NCBI GenBank assembly: GCA_014534415.1
Contig: JACVRM010000008.1
Coordinates: forward strand, 1-26,759
Reading direction: 5' to 3'
From: Thermoleophilia bacterium
Lineage (GTDB): Bacteria > Actinomycetota > Thermoleophilia > Gaiellales > Gaiellaceae
DNA length: 26,759 nt
Under the pieces are notes generated by a model. It had not been told where the DNA came from, made no database searches, and saw nothing but the letters and a program-made list of their open reading frames with translations. The position numbers and the translations under genes are program-made. Positions within the stretch are counted from its first letter, which is position 1, and each line of letters begins with the position of its first letter. Of this stretch, positions 20,481 to 26,759 are shown one piece after another.

Positions 20481-21059
20481 GTGTCGCACGTCCCGGCGCT
20501 TTCCGCGCGGCGGCCGCACTGGCTCGCCCTCGGCGCGGTCGCGGGGGCGGCTGTCGCCGCCGACCAGGTGACGAAGCACGTCGTGACCAGCACGCTCGAC
20601 CTCGGCGAAGACGCGCAGGTCCTCGGACCCGTCACCATCCACCACGTGCAGAACACCGGCATCGCGTTCGGCCTGCTCGGCGGGGCGACCCTCTTCGTCG
20701 CCGCCTTCACCGCGCTCGCACTCGCCTGGATGGCCGTCTTCTTCGCACGCTCGGGCGGCCGCCACGGTCTGCTGCCGGTCGCGCTCGGTTTCCTGATCGG
20801 CGGCAGCACATCGAACCTCGTCGACCGCCTGCGCCTCGGCCACGTGACCGACTTCCTCGACGTCGGCTTCTGGCCCGCGTTCAATCTCGCCGACACCTTC
20901 ATCGTCACCGGTGTCGGCCTGTTCGTCCTCGCGCTCTTCGCCGCCGACCGGGCCGCCCGCCCGGCGCCGGTCGTGCGCCGGCGAGAGCCCGCGCGCACCA
21001 CGCCGCCGCCACGCGACGTCGCGCAGATGCCGCCCGAGCGTCGTCGCGTGTCCGGCTGA
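20481..21059 (+). CDS. lspA: Lipoprotein signal peptidase (signal peptidase II)
   Basis: A membrane aspartyl protease that removes prolipoprotein signal peptides at the lipobox Cys. From GTG 20481 it has 192 residues with four helices. Blocks: AADQVTKHVV (Asp28), VQNTGIAFGLL, GGSTSNLVDRLRLGHVTDFLDV with catalytic Asp115, and WPAFNLADTFIVTG with catalytic Asp138. A basic, Pro-rich tail of about 35 residues follows the last helix. The start is uncertain: the frame is open upstream to a TTG at 20409 that overlaps the dksA-like stop (TTGA), and GTG 20436 is also possible. Those would add up to 24 residues without recognisable sequence. Confidence 0.93.
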   Translation: MSHVPALSARRPHWLALGAVAGAAVAADQVTKHVVTSTLDLGEDAQVLGPVTIHHVQNTGIAFGLLGGATLFVAAFTALALAWMAVFFARSGGRHGLLPVALGFLIGGSTSNLVDRLRLGHVTDFLDVGFWPAFNLADTFIVTGVGLFVLALFAADRAARPAPVVRRREPARTTPPPRDVAQMPPERRRVSG

Positions 21060-21066
21060 CCGGACG

Positions 21067-21954
21067 GTGCGGGTCGACGTGCCCGCAGCGGCCGCCGGCC
21101 TCCGCCTCGACCGCTTCCTCGCGGGCCTCCCGGAGGTCGGCTCGCGCTCCGAGGCCGATCGCCTGCTCGGCGCAGGCGTCGTGCGCGTCGACGGCGTCGA
21201 GCAGGCGCGCAGCCATCGGCTGGCCGGCGGCGAGACGATCGATCTCGCGATTTCGCGACCGCCCGACGACGCCCTCGTCGCCGAGGAACTGCCCCTGCGC
21301 ATCGCCTGGGAGGACGAGCACCTGCTCGTCGTCGACAAGCCCGCAGGCGTCGTCGTCCACCCGGCTCCGGGCCACGCTCGCGGCACCCTCGTCCACGGTC
21401 TCCTCGCTCACGGGGCCGCCGGAGGAGAGGCCGGGCGGCCGGGGATCGTCCACCGCCTCGACCGCGACACCTCGGGGCTGATGGTCGTCGCCCGCTCGGA
21501 AGAGGCGCACCGCCGGCTCCGGGCGCTCGTCCGGCGGCGGGAGCTGGAACGCACGTACGTCGCGCTCGTGCGCGGCCGGCCGCGCTCCCGAGCGGGGAAG
21601 ATCGAGGCGCCGATCGGCCGCGACCGCTCCGATCCGCTACGCCATTCGCTCGAGACCGATCGCCCGCGCGAGGCAGTCACGTACTTCGAGGTCACGCGGC
21701 TGCTCGACGGGTACGCGCTGCTGCGGGTGCGGCTCAAGACGGGCCGCACGCATCAGATTCGCGTGCATCTGGCCGCGATTGGACTGCCCGTCGTCGGCGA
21801 CGTGCTGTACGGCTCGCCGGAGGCCGCGCTCGGGCGTCAGTTCCTCCACGCCTGCCGGCTCGCGTTCCCGCACCCGCTCGGCGGCGAGCGCGTGGAGGCC
21901 GAGTCGCCGTTACCAGCCGACCTTCAGAGCTTCCTCGACCGCTTGGCCTCGTAG
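21067..21954 (+). CDS. rluD: RluD-type 23S rRNA/tRNA pseudouridine synthase
   Basis: A 295-residue protein. An S4-like N-terminal domain (RLDRFLAGLPEVGSRSEADRLL, VRVDGVEQARSHRLAGGETI) is followed by the RluA-family catalytic domain: LLVVDKPAGVVVHPAPGH, GIVHRLDRDTSGLMVVA with catalytic Asp132, ERTYVALVRG, and LKTGRTHQIRVHLAAIGLPVVGD. This layout fits RluD, which modifies helix 69 of 23S rRNA; the exact target cannot be fixed by eye. Start GTG 21067 lies 7 bases after lspA. The last 31 bp overlap the 3' end of the diguanylate cyclase gene on the other strand. Confidence 0.94.
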   Translation: MRVDVPAAAAGLRLDRFLAGLPEVGSRSEADRLLGAGVVRVDGVEQARSHRLAGGETIDLAISRPPDDALVAEELPLRIAWEDEHLLVVDKPAGVVVHPAPGHARGTLVHGLLAHGAAGGEAGRPGIVHRLDRDTSGLMVVARSEEAHRRLRALVRRRELERTYVALVRGRPRSRAGKIEAPIGRDRSDPLRHSLETDRPREAVTYFEVTRLLDGYALLRVRLKTGRTHQIRVHLAAIGLPVVGDVLYGSPEAALGRQFLHACRLAFPHPLGGERVEAESPLPADLQSFLDRLAS

Positions 21955-22892
21955 AGCCGGGTGTCGGCCAGCTCGAACAGCGCCTCGGCGCTCGCCGCCT
22001 CGGTCGGGAAGTGCGCGCAACCGGCGCTGACCGTGAGCCCGTCCGGCACGTCATGGTCGGCAGCGAGGCTCGCGACGAGCTCGCGCAGGCGCTCGACGAA
22101 GATGCGACCGGCCTGCGGGTCGCTCTCCACGAGGCAGACGGCGAACTCGTCGCCGCCCGTGCGGCCGACGAGGTCCGACTCGCGCAGATCGTTGCGCAGC
22201 ACGTCGGCCACACCGCGCAGCACGCGATCGCCGATCGGATGCCCGTACGTGTCGTTGATCGCCTTGAACCAGTCGATGTCGATGAAGACGAATGCCACGC
22301 CGTGTCCGTAGCGGTGCGCGCGCTGGAGCTCACTGCGCACTTCCTTCCAGAACGTCTGGTGGTTGAGCAGGCCGGTGAGCGCGTCGCAGCGGGCGCGCTC
22401 GGCGAGCTCCTCGGTCGCGCGGTCGAAGAACGCCACCGCGCACTCGATCACGAGGCGGTCGAACGCCGAATCCAGGCGGTGCTCGACGAGGAGCGGGTCG
22501 ACCGCGTCGAGGAGCTCGCGGCGCTGCGACAGGGCGCGCCACAATACGCGGCGTAGCACCAGGAACTCGGTGAGCACCTCACGCGGCGCGAAGCCGAGCT
22601 CCTCACGGCGGCGGGCGTGCTCACGCCCGAGCGCTAGGAAGGGGCTCTCAGGAAGGAGCCGCGATGGCTGCGGATCGGCGATCTCCCGGGCGAGCTCGGC
22701 GATGAAGGACGGTATGTCGCCGAGGCGGCTGAGCGCGTCGAGCTCGGCGAGGCTCGGCAACGTCTCCCCGGCGAGACCCTCCTCGACTGCCTCGAGCGCC
22801 AGCTCCCAGGCGGCCTCTCGCAGGCCGTTCGCGAGGGCCTCGAGCGGTGTTTCGATCTGGATGCCGATGAGACTCATCTCGGTTCTCGTCAT
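21924..22892 (-). CDS. Diguanylate cyclase (GGDEF) with helical N-terminal sensor
   Basis: A 322-residue soluble protein. The C-terminal GGDEF domain (about 165-320) has DALTGLLNHQTFW, FVFIDIDWFKAINDTYGHPIGD, and an intact GRTGGDEFAV at 244-252, so it should make cyclic di-GMP. RESD at 237-240 sits five residues before GGDEF, the RxxD product-inhibition site. The first about 160 residues are helical, with ALGREHARRREELGFAPREVLTEFLVLRRVLWRAL resembling RsbR-type N-terminal sensor domains (weak, by eye). There is no membrane segment. The start is ATG 22892, with ATG 22877 a possible alternative. It is divergent from rpsB. Confidence 0.92.
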   Translation of the reverse strand: MTRTEMSLIGIQIETPLEALANGLREAAWELALEAVEEGLAGETLPSLAELDALSRLGDIPSFIAELAREIADPQPSRLLPESPFLALGREHARRREELGFAPREVLTEFLVLRRVLWRALSQRRELLDAVDPLLVEHRLDSAFDRLVIECAVAFFDRATEELAERARCDALTGLLNHQTFWKEVRSELQRAHRYGHGVAFVFIDIDWFKAINDTYGHPIGDRVLRGVADVLRNDLRESDLVGRTGGDEFAVCLVESDPQAGRIFVERLRELVASLAADHDVPDGLTVSAGCAHFPTEAASAEALFELADTRLYEAKRSRKL

Positions 22893-22905
22893 CGACGCGG
22901 GGCCT

Positions 22906-22949
22906 GTCCCCCTTTAGGGGGACTCCGACCAAATCCCCCTTTCGGGGGA
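22906..22949. repeat. Tandem near-identical palindromes in the GGDEF-rpsB intergenic region
   Basis: GTCCCCCTTTAGGGGGAC at 22906-22923 and TCCCCCTTTCGGGGGA at 22934-22949 are two palindromes with the same core, centres 27 bp apart. They lie between the divergent starts and just upstream of the rpsB -10. There is no T-run, so they look more like paired operators or a repeat element than terminators. Confidence 0.65.
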
Positions 22950-22967
22950 GGACGGCCGTCGAACGGT

Positions 22968-22973
22968 TACACT
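22968..22973 (+). promoter_or_regulatory. Probable -10 of the rpsB operon
   Basis: TACACT, preceded by GGT, gives a predicted transcription start near 22980 and a leader of about 110 nt. The -35 region (around 22945-22950) is occupied by the second palindrome and has no good hexamer, which fits control by a factor binding there. Confidence 0.5.
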
Positions 22974-22986
22974 CCTTCGGATCCGT

Positions 22987-23085
22987 ACCCGTCCCGGCGG
23001 AAAGGACGGGGTGGCGGTGCCGGCCTCTCGCACGCCGGTTCCACCCGAGTCTCCGCCGGCTGCACCGCAACCAACCGGAAGGAGG
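22987..23085 (+). promoter_or_regulatory. Structured rpsB leader and ribosome binding site
   Basis: CCCGTCC (22988-22994) pairs with GGACGGG (23004-23010) around a 9-nt purine-rich loop. Downstream, CCGGC near 23020 can pair with GCCGG near 23034, with GGTGG/CCACC outside it. The strong GGAAGGAGG ribosome binding site is at 23077-23085. Leaders of ribosomal-protein genes often bind their own product; here that is an inference. Confidence 0.4.
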
Positions 23086-23089
23086 CCTC

Positions 23090-23929
23090 GTGCCCGTCGT
23101 CTCGATGCGAGAGCTGCTGGAGGCCGGCGTGCACTTCGGCCACCAGACGCGCCGCTGGAACCCGAAGATGAGGCGCTTCATCTTCGCCGAACGCGGCGGT
23201 ATCTACATCATCGATCTCCAGCAGACGCTGGAGCTGCTCGAGGAAGCGCACGGCTTCGCGCGTAACGTCTCGGAGCGCGGCGGCTCGGTCCTCTTCGTCG
23301 GTACCAAGAAGCAGAGCCAGGACGCGATCGCCGAGCACGCACGGCGCGTCGGCATGCCGTACGTGAACCACCGCTGGCTGGGCGGGCTGCTCACCAACTG
23401 GCGGACCATGGCGGCGCGCATCGAGCGCCTCCACGAGCTGCGCCGCCTGCGCGAGGAAAGTCAGCTCGAGCTCCTCCCGGCCAAGGAGCGCATCGCGATG
23501 CTCTCCGAGCTCGAGAAGCTGGACGCGAATCTCGGCGGCGTCGCCGACATGCGGCGGCAGCCCGACGCCGTCTTCATCGTCGACCTCCGCAAGGAGCAGC
23601 TCGCAGTGCGCGAGGCGCGCCGGCTCGGGCTGCCGATCATCGCGCTCGTGGACACGAACTGCGATCCCGACGAGGCGGACTACGTGATCCCCGGTAACGA
23701 CGATGCAATGCGCTCGTGCGAGCTCGTCACCCGCGTCATCGCCGGCGGGATCGACGCGGGGCGCCAGCGGGCGACCGTCGAGGAGTTCGCGCCTACCGAC
23801 GTCGGCACGCCGCCCGGCGACGAAGAGCCGAGCGTGGAGGAGGTCGCCTCCGACCCGCAGTACGAGAAGGTCGGCGCGCGCGAGCATGCCGAGCAGGACG
23901 CGACCACCGGCGAGGAGGAGAGCCCATGA
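23090..23929 (+). CDS. rpsB: 30S ribosomal protein S2
   Basis: A 279-residue protein starting at GTG 23090, five bases after GGAAGGAGG. Diagnostic blocks: MRELLEAGVHFGHQTRRWNPKM, RGGIYIIDLQQTLE, VLFVGTKKQSQDAI, YVNHRWLGGLLTNW, PDAVFIVDLRKEQLAVREARRLGLPIIALVDTNCDPD and VIPGNDDAMRS. A 50-residue acidic C-terminal tail (EEPSVEEV, ending GEEESP) extends past the usual core, as in many Actinomycetota. Its stop overlaps the tsf start (ATGA). Confidence 0.98.
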   Translation: MPVVSMRELLEAGVHFGHQTRRWNPKMRRFIFAERGGIYIIDLQQTLELLEEAHGFARNVSERGGSVLFVGTKKQSQDAIAEHARRVGMPYVNHRWLGGLLTNWRTMAARIERLHELRRLREESQLELLPAKERIAMLSELEKLDANLGGVADMRRQPDAVFIVDLRKEQLAVREARRLGLPIIALVDTNCDPDEADYVIPGNDDAMRSCELVTRVIAGGIDAGRQRATVEEFAPTDVGTPPGDEEPSVEEVASDPQYEKVGAREHAEQDATTGEEESP

Positions 23930-24729
23930 CCGAGATCTCGGCCGCGCTCGTCAAGGAGCTCCGCGACCGCACCGGCGCGGGGATGATGGACTGCAAGCGC
24001 GCGCTCCAGGAGACGGGCGGCGACATCGAGGCGGCGCAACGGCTCCTCCGCGAGCGCGGCATGGCGCAGGCGGCCAAGCGAGCGGGCCGCGCGACGACCG
24101 AGGGGCGCGTGGGCTACCTGGTCGCCGACGACGGCAGCACGGGCACGATAGTCGGCCTCGGCTGCGAGACGGAGCCCGTCTCCAAGAACGACGAGTTTCT
24201 CGCCTTTGCCGAGAAGGTCTTGAGAGCCGTCGACGCCGAGGGCGTCGAGGCCGCCGAGCGTTTCGACGAGGAGCGCCAGCAGCTCGTCGCCAAGCTCGGC
24301 GAGAACATCGCCCTCGCGGGCGCCGCGCGCTTCACGGCCGTCGACGGCAGTCGAGTCGACGGGTACGTGCACCCGCCGGCCAACAAGCTGGGCGTGCTGG
24401 TCCAGCTCCGCGGCGGCGACGGCCAGCTCGCGCGGCAGACGGCGATGCACATCGCCGCGTCGGCTCCGCAGTGGGTGAGCCGCGAAGACGTTCCCGAGGC
24501 CGTCGTCCGGTCCGAGCGCGAGATCTTCGCCAACTCGGACGAGGTGCGATCGAAGCCCGAGCAGGCGCGTGAGAAGATCGTCGAAGGCATGCTCAACAAG
24601 CGGTTCTTCGCGGCCCACGTGCTGACCGACCAGCCGTGGATCCACGACACGGGCAAGACGGCCGGCCAGGTGCTCTCCGAGGCGGGTGCCGAACTGCTCG
24701 AATTCGAGCGGATCGCGCTCGCGGGCTGA
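23926..24729 (+). CDS. tsf: Translation elongation factor Ts
   Basis: A 267-residue GDP-exchange factor for EF-Tu. Blocks: ISAALVKELRDRTGAGMMDCKRAL (N-terminal UBA-like domain), EGRVGYLVADDG, GCETEPVSKNDEF (the core that contacts EF-Tu), IALAGAARF, HPPANKLGVLVQL and MHIAASAPQWVSREDVP. Length is normal for Gram-positives. ATG 23926 overlaps the rpsB stop and has GAGGAGGAG just upstream. Its TGA shares one base with the pyrH ATG. Confidence 0.98.
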   Translation: MTEISAALVKELRDRTGAGMMDCKRALQETGGDIEAAQRLLRERGMAQAAKRAGRATTEGRVGYLVADDGSTGTIVGLGCETEPVSKNDEFLAFAEKVLRAVDAEGVEAAERFDEERQQLVAKLGENIALAGAARFTAVDGSRVDGYVHPPANKLGVLVQLRGGDGQLARQTAMHIAASAPQWVSREDVPEAVVRSEREIFANSDEVRSKPEQAREKIVEGMLNKRFFAAHVLTDQPWIHDTGKTAGQVLSEAGAELLEFERIALAG

Positions 24730-25511
24730 TGGCGGTCCACTCTGAGACGGCAATGCCCGCGGGGCGCACCGCCACGCCGTTCGAGCGGGTGCTTCTCAAG
24801 CTCTCGGGTGAGGCGCTGATGGGGGACGAGGATTACGGACTCGACCTCGCGCGCATCGAGAGCATCGCTCAGGAGGTCGTGACCGTCCAGGAGAGCGGCA
24901 CGCAGGTCGCACTCGTGGTCGGCGGCGGAAACATCTACCGCGGCATCGCCGCTGCCGCGGAGGGTATGGATCGCGCCACTGCCGACTACGCGGGGATGCT
25001 CGCGACCGTGCTGAACGCGCTCGCGCTGCAAGACGTCCTCGAGCGGCGCGGCGCGAAGACGCGCATCCAGTCGGCGCTCGGCATCCCGGAGGTGGCCGAG
25101 CCGTACATCCGGCGTCGCGCCATCCGTCACCTCGAGAAGAACCGCGTCGTCATCTTCGCGGCCGGGACGGGCAACCCGTTCTTCACGACCGACACGGCGG
25201 CGGCGCTGCGTGCCCTCGAGATCGGCGCCGAGGCGATCCTCATGGCCAAGAACGCCGTCGAGGGGGTATTCGACGGCGACCCGCGCGACGATCCGGGCGC
25301 GCGGTTTCTGCCGTCGCTGACGCACCGCGAGACGATCGAGCGCGGCCTCAAGGTGATGGATACGACGGCGCTCTCGCTCTGCATGGACAACCACCTGCCG
25401 ATCTACGTCTTCGAGCTCGTCCAGGGCAACATCGAGCGCGTCGCCCGCGGCGAGCGAGTGGGGACGATCATCGCCACGCCCCGCGTGGAGGAGGAACCCG
25501 ATGATCGATGA
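24729..25511 (+). CDS. pyrH: UMP kinase
   Basis: A 260-residue amino-acid-kinase-fold enzyme that phosphorylates UMP to UDP. Blocks: RVLLKLSGEALMG, VALVVGGGNIYRG, DYAGMLATVLNALALQD, RRAIRHLEKNRVVIFAAGTGNPFFTTDTAAALRA, NAVEGVFDGDPR and MDTTALSLCMDNHLPIYVFEL. The N-terminus has about 17 extra residues before the core. ATG 24729 overlaps the tsf stop by one base, and the gene's own end overlaps frr by 11 bases. This is the conserved rpsB-tsf-pyrH-frr order. Confidence 0.98.
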   Translation: MAVHSETAMPAGRTATPFERVLLKLSGEALMGDEDYGLDLARIESIAQEVVTVQESGTQVALVVGGGNIYRGIAAAAEGMDRATADYAGMLATVLNALALQDVLERRGAKTRIQSALGIPEVAEPYIRRRAIRHLEKNRVVIFAAGTGNPFFTTDTAAALRALEIGAEAILMAKNAVEGVFDGDPRDDPGARFLPSLTHRETIERGLKVMDTTALSLCMDNHLPIYVFELVQGNIERVARGERVGTIIATPRVEEEPDDR

Positions 25512-26058
25512 GCTGATCTCCGACGCGGTGCGGCGCATGGACCAGTCGGTGGAGCACACGCAGCACGAGTTCAACACGGTGAGAACCGGGCGAGCGTCTG
25601 CGGCATTGCTCGACCGGGTGCAGGTCGAGTACTACGGGCAGAAGACGCCTCTCAAGCAGCTGGCGACCATCAACGTGCCCGAGCCGCGCCTCCTCACCAT
25701 CCAGCCGTTCGACCCGAGCTCGCTGCGCTCGATCGAACGCGCCATCCAGGAGTCGGAGCTGGGTCTGACCCCGTCCAACGACGGCAAGTTGATCCGGCTG
25801 CCGATCCCGCAGCTGACCGAGGAGCGTCGCAAGGAGCTCGTCAAGGTCGTCCGGCACCTGGCGGAGGAGGGCCGGGTCGCGGTGCGCAACGTACGGCGCG
25901 ACTGCATGCATCACTTGAAGGAGCTCGTCGACAACGGCGACGTCGGAGCCGACGAGGAGCACCGGGCCGAGGAGCGCGTCCAGAAGCTGACCGACGAGCA
26001 CGTCGCCAAGATCGACGACCTGCTCAAGCGCAAGGAAGCGGAGATCCTCGAAGTGTGA
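25501..26058 (+). CDS. frr: Ribosome recycling factor
   Basis: A 185-residue protein that splits post-termination ribosomes with EF-G. Blocks: MDQSVEHTQHEFNTVRTGRASAALLDRVQVEYYG, PLKQLATINVPEPRLLTIQPFD, AIQESELGLTPSNDGKLIRLPIPQLTEERRKELVK, VAVRNVRRDC and the final helix IDDLLKRKEAEIL. Length and both domains (three-helix bundle, beta insert) are normal. ATG 25501 has GGAGGAGG a few bases upstream inside pyrH, so the two genes are translationally coupled. Confidence 0.98.
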   Translation: MIDELISDAVRRMDQSVEHTQHEFNTVRTGRASAALLDRVQVEYYGQKTPLKQLATINVPEPRLLTIQPFDPSSLRSIERAIQESELGLTPSNDGKLIRLPIPQLTEERRKELVKVVRHLAEEGRVAVRNVRRDCMHHLKELVDNGDVGADEEHRAEERVQKLTDEHVAKIDDLLKRKEAEILEV

Positions 26059-26065
26059 ACGTAAG

Positions 26066-26081
26066 GGAACCGCCTGGTTCC
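26066..26081 (+). terminator. Small hairpin after frr
   Basis: GGAACC, loop GCCT, GGTTCC: a 6-bp stem seven bases after the frr stop. It is short and has no T-run, so termination may be partial and read-through into uppS is possible. Confidence 0.4.
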
Positions 26082-26185
26082 TGCACGAGCTCCAACCGCC
26101 TCCTCGTTTCTTTGAGCCACCGCCGCCCGCGCCGAGCCCGGGTCGGCGCCGACACGCCTCGGCCGATCTTGCAGCGACTGTCCGC

Positions 26186-26205
26186 GAACCGGGACTGTCC
26201 CGTTC
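26186..26205. repeat. Palindrome in the frr-uppS gap
   Basis: CGGGAC-T-GTCCCG at 26190-26202, extended by GAA/TTC outside, forms a near-perfect palindrome. GACTGTCC also occurs as a direct repeat at 26176-26183 and 26193-26200. It could be an operator or a copy of a dispersed palindromic repeat. Confidence 0.45.
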
Positions 26206-26229
26206 CGAGCCCGGCGTGCTGCGGCGCTT

Positions 26230-26235
26230 TAGGGT
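26230..26235 (+). promoter_or_regulatory. -10 box of uppS (leaderless)
   Basis: TAGGGT lies 7 bases before GTG 26243, matching the pattern at other genes in the window, and it favours 26243 over the in-frame GTG at 26234. Confidence 0.5.
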
Positions 26236-26242
26236 GCCGCGA

Positions 26243-26759
26243 GTGAGCGAGAAGGCCGCGACGGCGGTCGCGATCATCCTGGACGGGAACGCGCGCTGGG
26301 CGTCTCAGCGCGGGTTGCCCGTCGCCGAGGGGCACCGGGCCGGCACGCGGGCCGTACGGCGGACCGTCGAGGCGGCCATCGACCTCGGCGTACGCTCGCT
26401 CGCCCTCTACGCGTTCTCCACGGAGAATTGGGCGCGCTCGCCGGAAGAGGTCGGCGAGCTCATGGAGATCTTCGGCGAGACGATCGAGCGCGAGCTCCCG
26501 GAGCTCGCGGCCCAGGGCGTCCGCACGCGGTTCATCGGGCGGCGCGACCGCGTGCCGGACGAGCTGCGGGCGCAGATGGAGGAGCTCGAGCGTGCGACGG
26601 AGGCCAACGACCGGCTGGCGCTCTGGATCGCGTTCGACTACGGCGGTCGCGCGGAGCTGGTCGAGGCGGTAAGGCGCCTGGTGGCGGCGGCGGTGACACC
26701 GGAGGAGGTGAACGAGGAGCGCCTCGCCGCGTGCCTCTACGCGCCGGAGATGCCGGACC
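26243..26759 (+). CDS. uppS: Isoprenyl transferase (undecaprenyl diphosphate synthase family), 3' end outside window
   Basis: The first 172 codons are present and the frame is open to the window edge. The cis-prenyltransferase motifs are clear: AIILDGNARWA with catalytic Asp14, GHRAGTRAVRR, ALYAFSTENWARSPEEV, and FDYGGRAELVEAVR. It should build the polyprenyl diphosphate carrier for cell-wall synthesis. The first motif differs slightly from the usual MDGNGRW. The next genes in many bacteria are cdsA and dxr, which would lie beyond the window. Start GTG 26243 is chosen for the TAGGGT box 7 bases upstream. Confidence 0.95.
   Translation, partial: MSEKAATAVAIILDGNARWASQRGLPVAEGHRAGTRAVRRTVEAAIDLGVRSLALYAFSTENWARSPEEVGELMEIFGETIERELPELAAQGVRTRFIGRRDRVPDELRAQMEELERATEANDRLALWIAFDYGGRAELVEAVRRLVAAAVTPEEVNEERLAACLYAPEMPD

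Noticed and set aside
22906..22949. The CCCCCTTTNGGGGG hairpins as intrinsic terminators
   Set aside because: There is no T-run on either strand and they lie between divergent starts, where terminators are not needed.

Overview
The window is high-GC chromosomal DNA (about 70% GC by eye) from a bacterium that is probably Actinomycetota. The ylm-type division cluster (pgeF-yggS-sepF-yggT-divIVA-like), a MurA with Asp in place of the catalytic Cys, the imuB-DUF6504-dnaE2 mutagenesis cassette and many apparently leaderless genes suggest this. A deep-branching class such as Thermoleophilia is my best guess, inferred from family flavour and not proven. I see no mobile element, CRISPR array, rRNA or tRNA, and coding density is very high.

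Layout. 1-975: 3' end of pyruvate phosphate dikinase. 1108-1797: an orphan membrane protein. 1950-3501 (minus): a rhomboid protease with a zinc-ribbon N-terminus and an iodotyrosine-deiodinase-like nitroreductase. 3520-4200: a ComB-like phosphatase. 4197-4532 (minus): a DUF3467 protein. 4551-9446: a damage-inducible mutasome cassette (imuB, DUF6504, dnaE2) behind two LexA-type boxes. 9493-10245 (minus): a secreted metzincin-like protein whose first zinc ligand is Gln. 10317-13127: a small unknown gene, an EEP-family hydrolase, a class V aminotransferase and an HD-domain protein. 13181-15422: murA, a HisB-fold protein without HisB metal ligands, and ridA. 15498-21954: a long co-oriented cluster for tRNA 3'-end maturation, peptidoglycan editing, PLP homeostasis, division and polar growth (SepF, YggT, DivIVA-like), then DUF167, a DksA/TraR-like protein, LspA and an RluD-type pseudouridine synthase. 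21924-22892 (minus): a diguanylate cyclase. 22968-26759: the rpsB-tsf-pyrH-frr operon, then the start of uppS.

How the genes work together. The second half is mostly housekeeping: cell-wall precursor and carrier synthesis (murA, uppS), cell division, lipoprotein maturation and translation. The first half is more accessory and includes SOS mutagenesis.

The most notable signals are: (i) a HisB-like probable pseudoenzyme between murA and ridA; (ii) a TANNNT box 6-7 nt before the start codon at nine genes, implying leaderless mRNAs; (iii) two divergent pairs whose -10 boxes overlap on opposite strands; (iv) tandem LexA-like boxes inside the imuB promoter; (v) the Gln-for-His metzincin-like protein; (vi) a nitroreductase with the Glu-Tyr-Lys spacing of halotyrosine dehalogenases. 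All family calls come from motif recognition by eye; no database search was run.
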